Shown here piece by piece: positions 25,796-34,705 of a stretch of 64,000 nt of DNA (positions within the stretch are counted from its first letter, which is position 1; every line of letters begins with the position of its first letter). The stretch comes from PALSA-894 sp963828625 (GTDB taxonomy: Bacteria > Pseudomonadota > Alphaproteobacteria > Rhizobiales > Xanthobacteraceae): contig CAWHEX010000011.1 of the NCBI GenBank assembly GCA_963828625.1, positions 806,001 to 870,000 on the forward strand, in the 5' to 3' direction. Under the pieces are notes generated by a model. That model was given only the letters and a program-made list of their open reading frames with translations. It made no database searches and was not told where the DNA came from. Position numbers and translations under genes: made by a program.

Positions 25796-27835
25796 TTACT
25801 TGCCGAGCTTGCTCAACGCCGCCTCGGCGACCTTTTCGGCGGTGATCCCGAAATGGCGGTAGAGGTCCTTGTAGGGAGCGCTGGCGCCGAAGCCGGTCAT
25901 CCCGACAAACACGCCGTCCGAGCCGATGATCGCATCCCAGCCCTGACGCACGGCCGCTTCGACGGCGACGTTAACCTTCGCGCTGCCGATCACGGCGCGG
26001 CGCGTCGTCTCGTCCGCGGCGGCGAGCAGTTCGAAGCTCGGCACCGACACCACGCGGGCCGCGACGCCGCGCTCTTTCAAAAGCTTCTGCGCCTCGACCG
26101 CGATCGAGACCTCCGAGCCGGTGGCGAACAGCGACACGTCGGCCTTGCCTTCGGCCTTGCCGTCCGCGGGCGAGATTTCATAGGCGCCGCCCGCGCAGCG
26201 GTTCTCCGCGTCTAACGCCTTGCGCAGTTGCGGCAGGTTCTGCCGCGTCAGCGCCAGCACGCTCGGGCGGTCCTTGTTCTCGAGCGCAAGTTGCCAGCAC
26301 TCCAGCGTCTCGACCGTATCGCAGGGCCGGAACACGAGCAGGTTCGGGATCGCGCGCAACGCCGCGAGCTGTTCGACCGGCTCATGCGTCGGGCCGTCTT
26401 CGCCGAGCCCGATCGAGTTGTGCGTCATCACATGGATCACGCGCTCGCCCATCAGCGCGGCAAGCCGGATCGAAGGACGGCAATAATCGGAGAACACGAG
26501 GAACGTGCCGGAGTACGGGATGATGCCGCCATGCAGCGTCATGCCGTTCATCGCGGCCGCCATGCCGTGCTCGCGGATACCGTAATGGATGAAGGTGCCG
26601 CCGTAATCCGACGCCGACATCGCCTTCTGCGCTTTGGTGCGCGTGTTGTTCGAGCCGGTGAGGTCGGCCGAGCCGCCGATCATTTCCGGAACCGCGGCGG
26701 TCAGCACGCCGAGTGCGTTCTCGCTCGCCACGCGCGTCGCGATGTCCTTCGGCTCGGCGGCAAGCTTCTCCTTTGCGCCGCGCACCGCGGCGGCAAGGCC
26801 GAGCGGCAGATCGCCGTTGATGCGTCGCGCGAACTCACCGCGCTTGTCGGTCGGCAATGCCGCAAGGCGCTGGTCCCACGCCTTGTGCGCGGACTTCGAG
26901 CGCTGACCGGCCGCGCGCCATGCGTTGAGAATGTCGGCGGGGATTTCGAACGGCGGCGAGGTCCAGCCGAGCTTCTCGCGCGCGCCCTTGATCTCTTCGG
27001 CGCCGAGCGGCGAGCCATGCGAGCTCGACTTGCCGGCCTTGGTCGGCGCGCCGAAGCCGATCGTGGTCTTGCAGGCGATCATCGTCGGCTTGTCGGACTT
27101 CTTCGCCGCGCGCAGCGCCTCGGCAATCGCCTGCGGGTCGTGGCCGTCGATGTGCGAGGCGTTCCACCCCGCGGCCTCGAAGCGCTTCACCTGATCGACC
27201 GAGTCGGAAAGCGAGAGCGGGCCGTCGATGGAAATGCCGTTGTCGTCGAACAGCACGATCAGCCGGTTGAGCTTGAGATGTCCGGCAAGCGCGATCGCTT
27301 CCTGCGAGATGCCTTCCATCAGGTCGCCGTCGGAGGCGAGCACGTAGGTGTGGTGATCGACGACGTCGCCGAACGTGGCGGCCAGATGCCGTTCGGCGAT
27401 CGCCATGCCGACCGCGTTGCCGAGGCCCTGTCCGAGCGGCCCGGTGGTCGTTTCGATCCCCGGCGTAATGAAATTCTCCGGATGTCCCGGCGTGAGCGAG
27501 CCAAGCTGGCGGAAGCGCTTGATCTCGTCGATCGTCATCGCCTCGTAGCCGGTGAGGTAGAGCAGCGCGTAGACGAGCATCGAGCCGTGCCCGGCCGAGA
27601 GCACGAAGCGGTCGCGGTCCGGCCAGTTCGGATCGGCGGGATCGAATTTCAGGAACTGGGTGAACAGCACGGTCGCGATGTCGGCCGCGCCCATCGGCAG
27701 GCCCGGATGGCCGGATTTCGCCTGCTCGACCGCGTCCATCGCGAGCGCCCGGATGGCGTTCGCCATGCGGTCATGCTCGGCGCGGCTCTGCGGCAAAGCC
27801 TCGGTTTCGCGCATTGCGGCGGCCGGTGGCGTCAT
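25796..27835 (-). CDS. tkt: Transketolase
   Basis: Thiamine-diphosphate enzyme that moves two-carbon units between sugar phosphates in the pentose phosphate and Calvin pathways. 679 residues. SGHPGLPMG, SAGHGSMLVYALLYL, the ThDP motif ASDGDLMEGISQEA with the later FDDNGISIDG, and GEDGPTHEPVEQLAALRAIPN are all intact. No frameshift. The start is given at 27835; an internal ATG at 27814 (MRETEALPQ) is equally plausible. Upstream of gap on the same strand, with 170 bases carrying a repeat between them. Confidence 0.95.
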   Translation of the reverse strand: MTPPAAAMRETEALPQSRAEHDRMANAIRALAMDAVEQAKSGHPGLPMGAADIATVLFTQFLKFDPADPNWPDRDRFVLSAGHGSMLVYALLYLTGYEAMTIDEIKRFRQLGSLTPGHPENFITPGIETTTGPLGQGLGNAVGMAIAERHLAATFGDVVDHHTYVLASDGDLMEGISQEAIALAGHLKLNRLIVLFDDNGISIDGPLSLSDSVDQVKRFEAAGWNASHIDGHDPQAIAEALRAAKKSDKPTMIACKTTIGFGAPTKAGKSSSHGSPLGAEEIKGAREKLGWTSPPFEIPADILNAWRAAGQRSKSAHKAWDQRLAALPTDKRGEFARRINGDLPLGLAAAVRGAKEKLAAEPKDIATRVASENALGVLTAAVPEMIGGSADLTGSNNTRTKAQKAMSASDYGGTFIHYGIREHGMAAAMNGMTLHGGIIPYSGTFLVFSDYCRPSIRLAALMGERVIHVMTHNSIGLGEDGPTHEPVEQLAALRAIPNLLVFRPCDTVETLECWQLALENKDRPSVLALTRQNLPQLRKALDAENRCAGGAYEISPADGKAEGKADVSLFATGSEVSIAVEAQKLLKERGVAARVVSVPSFELLAAADETTRRAVIGSAKVNVAVEAAVRQGWDAIIGSDGVFVGMTGFGASAPYKDLYRHFGITAEKVAEAALSKLGK

Positions 27836-27952
27836 TGGCTTTTCCCTTGAATTTACGGCGTGGATAGCACCTGCGACCTTTGAGTCAAAGGCGCGGCGGA
27901 AAACTCTCGTGGATTGCCGGAACGGCAGTAGGACACCGCCGAATATCGCTGC

Positions 27953-27977
27953 GGAACCATTCCGTTAGGCCCCGGTT
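27953..27977 (+). promoter_or_regulatory. Possible EcfG (general stress) promoter
   Basis: GGAAC (27953-27957), 16 bases, then GGTT (27974-27977), one base away from the alphaproteobacterial EcfG consensus GGAAC-N16/17-CGTT. It is placed about 50 bases before the 24-residue membrane gene and its membrane-protein neighbour. By eye only. Confidence 0.4.
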
Positions 27978-28027
27978 CACTGGGCAGCGAAATGCCGGCC
28001 GCGCAGCCGGCCCGGAGGAGGCGACCC

Positions 28028-28102
28028 ATGAACGGCATCATCTATCTGATCGGCCTGATCGTAGTGATCATGGCGATTTTTTCGTTCCTCGGCCTGCGCT
28101 GA
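28028..28102 (+). CDS. 24-residue single-span membrane protein
   Basis: Starts MNGIIYLIGLIVVIMAIFSF and ends LGLR; one membrane helix with almost no soluble part. A very strong ribosome binding site (GGAGGAGG, 28014-28021) precedes the ATG by seven bases. Highly similar short proteins occur in many Rhizobiales, as far as I recall. It is followed after 11 bases by a multi-span membrane protein gene. Function unknown; the possible EcfG promoter suggests stress control. Confidence 0.7.
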   Translation: MNGIIYLIGLIVVIMAIFSFLGLR

Positions 28103-28113
28103 GGAGCCCGCAC

Positions 28114-28978
28114 ATGACCGATGTCCAGACCTATCCGGCAGCGCCCGGCCCGATCGCGACGCCGGGCGGCCCGCTGTCCTACATCCACTGGGGACCGGTC
28201 ATTGCCGGTGCGGTCGTGGCGGCCGCGGCGTCTTTCGTGCTGATGACGTTTGCGTCGGCCATCGGCCTGATGATCGCATCGCCGTCGCCGACCTGGCGCG
28301 ACACATCGGTCTGGCTCGCGATCCTGTCGGGTTTCTGGATCATCGTCGTGACGGTCGGCAGCTTCGCGCTCGGCGGTTATCTGGCGGGCCGGGTCCGTTC
28401 GAGCTGGAAGGCGGCGTCCGACGAAGTCGAATTCCGGGACGGTGCGCACGGACTGCTCGTGTGGGCGCTCGGCGTCGTTCTCGGCGTCGCGCTGCTCTGG
28501 GCTACCGCCGCCACGGTGACGGGCCTGAACGCTGCCGCGTCATCCGCAGCGCGATCCTGCGGGCGCGCCGGGCTTCCTCGCCTACGAACTCGATCGGCTG
28601 TTCCGCTCGGAGCGGCGGCTTGAACCGGTCGCGACCGATGTGCGCGCCGAGGCGAGCCGCATCCTGATGAAGGGCATGGGACGGCAGGAGTTGCCGTCGG
28701 ATGATCGCGCGCATCTCAATCGCCTTGTCGCGGGCGCGACGGGATTGCAGGCGCCGGAAGCCGAGCGGCGGACGATCCAGGTGCTCACCGAGGCGCGCAA
28801 TGCGGCGTCGCAGACCCGGCGCAGCGCCGTGATCCTAGGATTTGCCACCGCGGCTGCTCTCGCGGCCGCAGCAGCGGCTGCGTGGTTCGCCGCGGGCGCG
28901 GGCGGACAACATCGCGACAACGAGTTCGCGCCGCCGTTGCGGTTCGGACGCCGCGAGCCGAGGACAGTGTTGCCGTAA
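28114..28978 (+). CDS. Multi-span membrane protein, 'PhnA-like' of Rhizobiales (one frameshift)
   Basis: About 288 residues. Three N-terminal membrane segments: YIHWGPVIAGAVVAAAASFV, the SVWLAILSGFWIIVVTVGSF region, and the LLVWALGVVLGVALLWA region. A soluble acidic/basic part follows, then a C-terminal span (LGFATAAALAAAAAAAWF). It resembles proteins named PhnA-like in Bradyrhizobium relatives, a name without functional meaning. A base appears to be missing near 28550, separating NAAASSAA from the downstream DPAGAPGFLAYELDRLF. It lies 11 bases after the 24-residue gene and is probably co-transcribed. Confidence 0.6.
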
Positions 28979-29214
28979 CGCTGCGCGTTCAGTCGTAACC
29001 GGCGGCGGCGTGAAGCCGCCGTCCGCGTCTTGGCGAGCTACGCGAAAGTTATCCACCATCTACTTGCCCACAGCACGACATTGTTTTGCCCGCATGTTTC
29101 GCGAGCGTTGACGCGTGGTGGGGCGCAACGTAAGATTCTCGTCTCAAATCCTTGGCGCTTCACGGATTTCATGGCGCACGCGGCGGGGCGGTCGGCGCGC
29201 GCGATGAGGAGGCA

Positions 29215-29493
29215 ATGACTGACGCGAGCGCGATCGAAGCCGCAACCAGGCGGCTGGCGGCAGCCCTCGATGCGCTGGAAGCGGCGCTGGAGCACCGCCA
29301 CGACACCGACCGGGGCGAGAACGCGCTTGTCCAGCAGGTGCACGCGCTCGGAACCGACCGCTCGAAACTCGCCTCCGACCTCGATGCCGCGACCGCGCGC
29401 TCGCGCCAGCTTGAGGCGACCAACCGCGAGATCGCGCAACGCCTCGACGTTGCGATCGACACGATCCGTCAGGTGATCGAGACCCAGTCATGA
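29215..29493 (+). CDS. DUF4164 coiled-coil protein upstream of zapA
   Basis: 92 residues, almost entirely helical with a coiled-coil heptad pattern (AATRRLAAALDALEAALE, then VHALGTDRSKLASDLDAA). DUF4164 genes sit directly before zapA in Rhizobiales; a cell-division role is therefore likely but unproven. The ATG at 29215 has AGGAGG two bases upstream, unusually close. Its stop overlaps the zapA start (ATGA). The 236 bases before it hold a small inverted repeat after the preceding gene and one DnaA-box-like 9-mer, but no gene that I can see. Confidence 0.75.
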   Translation: MTDASAIEAATRRLAAALDALEAALEHRHDTDRGENALVQQVHALGTDRSKLASDLDAATARSRQLEATNREIAQRLDVAIDTIRQVIETQS

Positions 29494-29873
29494 GCCACGT
29501 CAACGTCACGATCCACGGCCGGCAGTATCGCATGGCCTGTGAGGAGGGGCAGGAGGATCACCTGCGCCGCCTCGCCAAGGACCTCGACCAGCGCATCGAT
29601 CAGCTCAAGGGCAACTTCGGTGCGATCGGCGATATGCGGCTGATCGTGATGGCGGCGCTTACGGTGGCCGACGAACTGTCCGAGGCGGCGAAGCGTGTGC
29701 GGCGGCTCGAGGAAGAACTGACCGCGTTGCAGGACGCACGCGTCAATTCGAGCGAGCGCGCGCAGGCGACGCAGGCCGCGATTGCGGCGGCGCTGAACTC
29801 CGCATCCGAGCGGATCGAGGGCGTCACGCGCGCCCTCAATCAGACCCGCGGCGAGGGCGTCGGGATCGGGTAG
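29490..29873 (+). CDS. zapA: Cell division protein ZapA
   Basis: Binds and bundles FtsZ filaments at the division site. 127 residues: the N-terminal globular part has VNVTIHGRQYRMACEEGQEDHLRRLA, the family signature, and the C-terminal half is a long coiled coil. Translationally coupled to the DUF4164 gene. The 6S RNA gene and fthC follow, the order known from many proteobacteria. Confidence 0.92.
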   Translation: MSHVNVTIHGRQYRMACEEGQEDHLRRLAKDLDQRIDQLKGNFGAIGDMRLIVMAALTVADELSEAAKRVRRLEEELTALQDARVNSSERAQATQAAIAAALNSASERIEGVTRALNQTRGEGVGIG

Positions 29874-29904
29874 CGTTTGGCGCGCGCAGCCACTACATTG
29901 CCGA

Positions 29905-30066
29905 AGCGGGGCTGCGGAGTGCGTCGGATAAATACTCCCGGGGCCTTACGACTCTGAAGGGAGCTGTCCCTGGCCGGACCCGTGGGTCCGGTTATATGGC
30001 GCCCACCTACTTATGTAGGTTCCCGGGGTCGCAGTCTGACGGCTCATGTGGCTCCGCACTTTCCTC
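29905..30066 (+). ncRNA. ssrS: 6S RNA
   Basis: A non-coding stretch exactly where 6S RNA is found in proteobacteria, between zapA and 5-formyltetrahydrofolate cyclo-ligase. The ends pair (TGCGGAG at 29913-29919 with CTCCGCA at 30052-30058), and the interior shows a large open region (GGATAAATACTCCCGGGG facing TCCCGGGGTCGCAGTCTGA) flanked by stable hairpins (CCGGACCCGTGGGTCCGG and ACCTACTTATGTAGGT). 6S RNA binds the sigma-70 holoenzyme by mimicking an open promoter. End points are approximate to about 10 bases. Confidence 0.85.
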
Positions 30067-30103
30067 CCATTCGCGTCATTGCCCGGGCGATGACGAGCCC
30101 GCT

Positions 30104-30692
30104 ATGTCTGACGCCATCTCCGAACTGAAATCCGTCGTTCGAAAAGACGCGATGATCCGGCGAGACGCGCTGCCGGCGGATGCGCGCGCGCAGGCGGCGG
30201 AGACGATCGCAGCGAGAGCGTTCCCGCTCAGGATTGAGTCGGGCTTGACCGTTTCGGGTTTCTTTCCGCTGAAGACCGAGATCAATCCGATCCCGCTCAT
30301 GCGCAAGCTCGCGGCGCAGGGTGCGGAGCTTGCGCTGCCGGTCAATCGATGCGCGCGGCAAGCCGCTGATCATGCGCGCCTACGCATTCGGTGACGAACT
30401 GGCGTCCGGCCAATGGGGCATCCGCGAGCCGAAACCCGAAGCGCGCGAAGTCGCGCCCGACATCCTGCTGGTGCCGCTGCTTGCCTTCGATCGAACAGGT
30501 CACCGCATTGGCTATGGCGCCGGCTACTACGACATGACCATCGCGGCGCTGCGCAAGATCAAGCCGGTGATCGCCGTTGGCATTGCCTTTGCGGCGCAGG
30601 AAATCGACGCGGTTCCGGTCACGCCGCGCGACGCGCGCCTCGATCTCGTGCTAACGGAACGCGAGACGATCGATTTCCGCGGAAACCAGTAA
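30104..30692 (+). CDS. fthC: 5-formyltetrahydrofolate cyclo-ligase (one frameshift)
   Basis: Converts 5-formyl-THF to 5,10-methenyl-THF with ATP; in other bacteria co-transcribed with 6S RNA. About 195 residues: R18-type substrate helix near the N-terminus, SGFFPLKTEINP, LLVPLLAFDRTGHRIGYGAG and GYYDMTIAAL near the C-terminus (GxGxGYYD motif intact). An extra a at 30344-30345 breaks the frame after LALPV; removing it gives IDARGKPLIMRAYAFGDEL. Its TAA shares a base with the ATG of the next gene (TAATG). Confidence 0.88.
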
Positions 30693-31513
30693 TGCGCCTT
30701 CTGTTCGTCGGCGATGTGGTGGGACGGTCCGGCCGGACGGCCGTGATCGAGCGGCTGCCCGTGCTCCGGCGCGACTGGAAGCTCGATTGCGTGATCGTCA
30801 ATGGCGAGAACGCGGCCGGCGGCTTCGGCATCACCGAGGCGATCTACAACGAACTGGTCGAGGCGGGCGCCGACGTCATCAGCGGCGGCAATCATTCGTG
30901 GGACCAGCGCGAGGCGCTGGTGTTCATCGAGCGCGCGCCGAAGCTGATCCGTCCGCTGAATTATCCGCCCGGCACGCCGGGACGCGGGATGGTGCTGATA
31001 GAGGCGAAGAACGGCGCACGCGTGCTGGTCATGAATCTGATGGGCCGCGTCTTCATGGATCCGCTCGACGATCCGTTTGCGCTCGCGGAGCGCGAGCTGT
31101 CCGCGTGCCCGCTCAAGACCGCGGCCGATGTCATTGTGGTGGACATGCATTGCGAGGCGACGAGCGAGAAGCAGGCGATGGGCCATTTCTGCGATGGCCG
31201 CGCGAGCCTCGTCGTCGGCACGCATACGCATGTGCAGACGGCCGATCACCGTGTGCTGCCGGGTGGCACCGCGTTCATTACCGACGTCGGCATGACCGGC
31301 GATCATGACTCCATCATCGGGATGAACAAGGCCGAGCCGCTGCAGCGCTTCGTGCGCCGCATCCCGTCGGGCAAGTTCGAGCCCGCGAGCGGACCCGCGA
31401 CTTTTTGCGCGGTCGCGGTCGAGACCGACGACGCGACGGGCCTAGCCAGGCGCATCGCGCCGGTGCGGCTCGGGGGGCAACTCGCCGAGGCGCGGCCGGC
31501 ATTCTGGGAATAG
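30692..31513 (+). CDS. YmdB-family metallophosphoesterase
   Basis: 273 residues, TIGR00282/YmdB type. The dinuclear metal site is complete: FVGDVVG, VNGENAAGGFG, SGGNHSWDQ, VDMHCEATSEKQA and GTHTHVQTADH. Known relatives hydrolyse cyclic mononucleotides and influence biofilm or sporulation decisions; the substrate here is unknown. The start overlaps the fthC stop, so it is coupled to the 6S RNA-fthC unit. YebC follows after 79 bases. Confidence 0.88.
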   Translation: MRLLFVGDVVGRSGRTAVIERLPVLRRDWKLDCVIVNGENAAGGFGITEAIYNELVEAGADVISGGNHSWDQREALVFIERAPKLIRPLNYPPGTPGRGMVLIEAKNGARVLVMNLMGRVFMDPLDDPFALAERELSACPLKTAADVIVVDMHCEATSEKQAMGHFCDGRASLVVGTHTHVQTADHRVLPGGTAFITDVGMTGDHDSIIGMNKAEPLQRFVRRIPSGKFEPASGPATFCAVAVETDDATGLARRIAPVRLGGQLAEARPAFWE

Positions 31514-31592
31514 GCGCTGACTTTATTTCCGCGCCGCGCGGTCCTATAACGCGCGCCGCAATTTCGGAGTGACGCGATTTCCGGAGGAAGAC

Positions 31593-32339
31593 TTGGCCGG
31601 CCATTCCCAATTCAAGAACATCATGCACCGCAAGGGGCGGCAGGACGCGATCAAGTCCAAGCTGTTCGGCAAGCTGGCGCGCGAAATCACGGTTGCGGCC
31701 AAACTGGGTCTGCCCGATCCGGCGATGAACCCGCGGCTGCGCGCCGCGATCATTGCGGCGCGCGCCGAAAGCATGCCGAACGACAACATCAACCGCGCGA
31801 TCAAGAAGGCGACCGGCGGCGATGCCGAAAGCTACGACGAGATGCGCTACGAGGGTTACGGACCGGGCGGCGTGGCGGTGATCGTCGAGGTGCTGACCGA
31901 CAACAGGAACCGATCGGCCGGCGAAGTTCGCGCGAGCTTCACCAAGGCCGGCGGCAACCTCGCCGAGACCGGCGCGGTGTCGTTCATGTTCGATCATCTC
32001 GGCCTGGTCGAGTTCGACGCCAAGGTCGCCGATGCCGATGCGATGCTGGAAGCCGCGATCGAGGCGGGGGCCGAAGACGTGGTGTCGGGCGAGAACGGTC
32101 ACGAGGTCTATACGACCGATGGATCGCTGCGCGATGTCGCGAAGGCGCTGGAGGTGAAATTCGGCGAGCCGCGCAAGGCCGCGATGGTCTGGAAGCCGCA
32201 GAACACCGTGCCGGTCGATGATGAGCAGGGCGAAAAGGTGCTGAAGCTGATCGACGCGCTCAACGACAATGACGACGTGCAGAACGTGTTCGCGAACTTC
32301 GAGGTGTCGGACGCGCTCGTGGCGAAGATGAGCGCGTAG
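31593..32339 (+). CDS. YebC/PmpR family regulator or translation factor
   Basis: 248 residues beginning MAGHSQFKNIMHRKGRQDA, the invariant family start, which fixes the TTG at 31593 as start codon; GGAGG lies five bases before it. Longer readings upstream are not supported. YebC proteins have been described as transcription regulators and, more recently, as helpers for ribosomes on proline stretches. In Rhizobiales yebC precedes ruvC, as here, but a tauE-like gene on the other strand lies between. Confidence 0.93.
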   Translation: MAGHSQFKNIMHRKGRQDAIKSKLFGKLAREITVAAKLGLPDPAMNPRLRAAIIAARAESMPNDNINRAIKKATGGDAESYDEMRYEGYGPGGVAVIVEVLTDNRNRSAGEVRASFTKAGGNLAETGAVSFMFDHLGLVEFDAKVADADAMLEAAIEAGAEDVVSGENGHEVYTTDGSLRDVAKALEVKFGEPRKAAMVWKPQNTVPVDDEQGEKVLKLIDALNDNDDVQNVFANFEVSDALVAKMSA

Positions 32340-32357
32340 CTTTTTTCGGAACCCTGC

Positions 32358-33137
32358 TCAGCGCAGCCACCCGTCCCACAGCGGCATGCTGGCCAGCGCC
32401 GCGAACGTGATGATCGTGTAGGCGGTGCGGCGGTAGGCGGTCTCCGAGGCGAAGCGAAACAGCTTCGCGCCCGCGAACATCGCGAGGATATGTGCGGGCG
32501 CGACAAACGCCGCGAGTGCGATCACGTCCGGGGTGAGCAGGCCGAACCACAGATACGTGGCAACCAGCGCCGCCGCCATGATGGCGAAGAACACCACGAA
32601 GTTCGCCCGCACCACTGCGGCGCTCGCCATCGAGGAGAGCCAGAACAGCACGACCGGCGGACCGAAGATCTGCACCGCGCCGCCCATGAGGCCGGCCACC
32701 GTCCCGATCAGGAGTGTCACGATCAGCATCGGCTTGCCGTGATAGCGCCAGCCGGTCGAGAGTACGACGACGATCACCAGCACCAGCGCCGCCATCGCCC
32801 AGCGCAGGTGCGCGGGATCGGCGTACTGAAGAATCAGCGCGCCGAATTGCGCCGCGATCGCCCCGGAAATCGCGAGCGGAATGATTTCGCGCCACACGGC
32901 CTGCCGCCACACGCCGACCGAGAACACGATGCCGGTCACGAAGTCGGTCAGCAGGAAACTCGCCGCGCCGACCTTCGGCCCGTAAAGCGCGCTCATCATC
33001 GGCACGTAGATCAGCGCCGAGCCGAAGCCCGAAAAGCCGCGTACCGCGCCGGACAGCACCGAAATGCCGAGCGCGAGCGGAAACCGCGGGTCATTAACGA
33101 TGGCCGAAAAGGTCTCGGCGGCGGGAAGGTCGATCAC
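32358..33137 (-). CDS. TauE/SafE family membrane transporter
   Basis: 259 residues with about eight membrane segments in two related halves, the SafE/TauE fold (VLSGAVRGFSGFGSALIYVP in the first, TVAGLMGGAVQIFGPPVVLF in the second). Family members export sulfite, sulfoacetate or other anions; here the substrate is unknown. It reads against its neighbours and interrupts the usual yebC-ruvC adjacency. The start is GTG at 33137 with no strong ribosome binding site. Confidence 0.85.
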   Translation of the reverse strand: MIDLPAAETFSAIVNDPRFPLALGISVLSGAVRGFSGFGSALIYVPMMSALYGPKVGAASFLLTDFVTGIVFSVGVWRQAVWREIIPLAISGAIAAQFGALILQYADPAHLRWAMAALVLVIVVVLSTGWRYHGKPMLIVTLLIGTVAGLMGGAVQIFGPPVVLFWLSSMASAAVVRANFVVFFAIMAAALVATYLWFGLLTPDVIALAAFVAPAHILAMFAGAKLFRFASETAYRRTAYTIITFAALASMPLWDGWLR

Positions 33138-33192
33138 GGGAATCGCTGTGCGGCAGCAGGCTGGGCGGCGAGCATGGTATCAATGGGGCGGG

Positions 33193-33705
33193 ATGGCAAA
33201 CGCGATTCGCATCATCGGCATCGATCCGGGGCTGCGCCGCACCGGCTGGGGCATGATTGCCTGCGAGGGCAACCGGCTGATGTATCTCGCCTGCGGTTCG
33301 GTGGAGTCGAACGAAAAGCTGAGCCTCGCCGAGCGGCTCGTCACGATCCATGACGGGCTTGCGCGTATCGTCGATGAGTTCCGGCCGGACGAGGCGGCCG
33401 TCGAGGCGACCTTCGTCAATCGCGATGCGAATGCGACCCTGAAGCTCGGGCAGGCGCGCGGCATCGCGCTGCTGGTCCCCGCGAAGGCTGGCATTTCGGT
33501 TGCCGAATACGCGCCGAACCTCGTGAAGAAGACGATCGTCGGCGCGGGCCACGCCGAGAAGGCGCAGATCAGGTTGATGGTCGGCGTGCTGCTGCCCAAG
33601 GCCGACCCGCAGTCTGAGGACGCGGCCGACGCGCTCGCCATCGCGGTGACGCACGCGCATCACCGGTCAAGCATGTTGCTGAAGCTGAAGGTCGCGATGC
33701 GATGA
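33193..33705 (+). CDS. ruvC: Holliday junction resolvase RuvC
   Basis: 170 residues. Cuts four-way DNA junctions made in recombination. The acidic catalytic residues are in IGIDPGLRRTGWG, AVEATFVNRD and EDAADALAIAVTHAH. Start ATG 33193 follows GGCGGG. The stop overlaps ruvA (ATGA), as is usual in ruvCAB units. Confidence 0.95.
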   Translation: MANAIRIIGIDPGLRRTGWGMIACEGNRLMYLACGSVESNEKLSLAERLVTIHDGLARIVDEFRPDEAAVEATFVNRDANATLKLGQARGIALLVPAKAGISVAEYAPNLVKKTIVGAGHAEKAQIRLMVGVLLPKADPQSEDAADALAIAVTHAHHRSSMLLKLKVAMR

Positions 33706-34319
33706 TCGGCAAGCTCAAGGGCATCATCGACTCGTATGGCGAGGATAATATCGTCGTCGACGTGAACGGCGTCGGCTACGTGGTGCATTGCTCGGCGCGC
33801 ACGCTGCAATCGCTGCCGCCGGTCGGCGATCCGGTGTCGCTCGCGATCGAGACGCATGTGCGCGAGGACCAGATCCGGCTGTTCGGGTTCACCAGCGACA
33901 TCGAGCGCGAGTGGTTCAAACTGTTGCAGACCGTGCAGGGCGTCGGCACGCGGGTCGCGCTATCGATCCTGTCGACCCTGAAGCCCGCCGAACTCGCGAG
34001 CGCGATCGCGATGCGCGACAAAGCGACGGTGGCGCGCACGCCCGGCGTCGGGCCGAAGGTCGCTGAACGCGTCGTCACCGAACTGAAGGACAAGGCGCCG
34101 AAATACGCCGACCTCGATCCGGCAGTGGTGCGGCTCGCAGGTCAGGTGGAGGAGAAACGTGCGCCGCGCCCGGTCGCGGACGCGGTCTCGGCGCTGGTCA
34201 ATCTCGGCTATGGCCAGCCGCAGGCGGCCGCCGCGATCGCGGCAGCGTCGCGCGAGGCGGGCGAGGCCGCCGAGACGGCGCAACTCATTCGGCTCGGGTT
34301 GAAGGAGCTGGCGAAGTGA
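33702..34319 (+). CDS. ruvA: Holliday junction helicase subunit RuvA
   Basis: 205 residues: OB-fold N-terminal domain (MIGKLKGIIDSYGEDNIVVD), two helix-hairpin-helix motifs (LLQTVQGVGTRVALSILS and ARTPGVGPKVAERVV) and the C-terminal RuvB-binding domain. It forms the tetramer that holds the junction for RuvB. Normally ruvB follows directly; here about 380 bases with a disrupted membrane gene lie between. Confidence 0.95.
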   Translation: MIGKLKGIIDSYGEDNIVVDVNGVGYVVHCSARTLQSLPPVGDPVSLAIETHVREDQIRLFGFTSDIEREWFKLLQTVQGVGTRVALSILSTLKPAELASAIAMRDKATVARTPGVGPKVAERVVTELKDKAPKYADLDPAVVRLAGQVEEKRAPRPVADAVSALVNLGYGQPQAAAAIAAASREAGEAAETAQLIRLGLKELAK

Positions 34320-34705
34320 GCGCGCTCCGCCCCTTCGTTGCCATTTTCAACTTTCTTTCCATGTTGCTGATGTCAGTCATCGTAGGCTCTCGTTGTTGGG
34401 GCACTGCCCTTGCGCTGACATTGCCGTCCGGTTCTTTCTTCGTTTTCACGGTTCCTATGCTCGTCGTGTACGCGTCGATCTTTGGTGTTCCATCAGCATT
34501 CAATTGACATGCTTCCCGCGAGCATCGTGGCTGCATCTTGCGGCCACTGGAGCTCTGTTTGGCGCAATTCTGCCGCGTTCTTGAGGGTCAAGGTTTCACT
34601 CGTGTATTCTAGCGGACTGGTCATCGGGCTTTTCGTTGTGATGCTGTTTGTTGTTTCGGCCCTTCTCGTTGGCGATTTGTGCGAAGCTGGCGCGCACACA
34701 CATGA
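34316..34705 (+). pseudogene. Disrupted small multi-span membrane protein gene inside ruvAB
   Basis: A GTG overlapping the ruvA stop opens a 63-residue frame with two membrane segments (VAIFNFLSMLLMSVIV, then FFVFTVPMLVVYASIFGVP). Then hydrophobic reading continues in the second frame (WLHLAATGALFGAILP, to 34584) and the third (GLVIGLFVVMLFVVSALLVG). In the first frame the region ends with a TGA at 34703-34705 overlapping the ruvB start. This fits one four-span protein of about 125 residues with two or more single-base breaks. Base composition is visibly lower in G+C than its neighbours. I do not recognise it. It may be a true remnant or a sequence error. Confidence 0.45.

Noticed and set aside
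29049..29057. DnaA box TTATCCACC
   Set aside because: One base off the 9-mer and single; no cluster, no A+T-rich unwinding region and no dnaA, gidA or hemE nearby, so not an origin.
29996..30394. A coding start for fthC at 29996
   Set aside because: The upstream 36 codons run through the 6S RNA and do not match the family; ATG 30104 gives the expected N-terminus.
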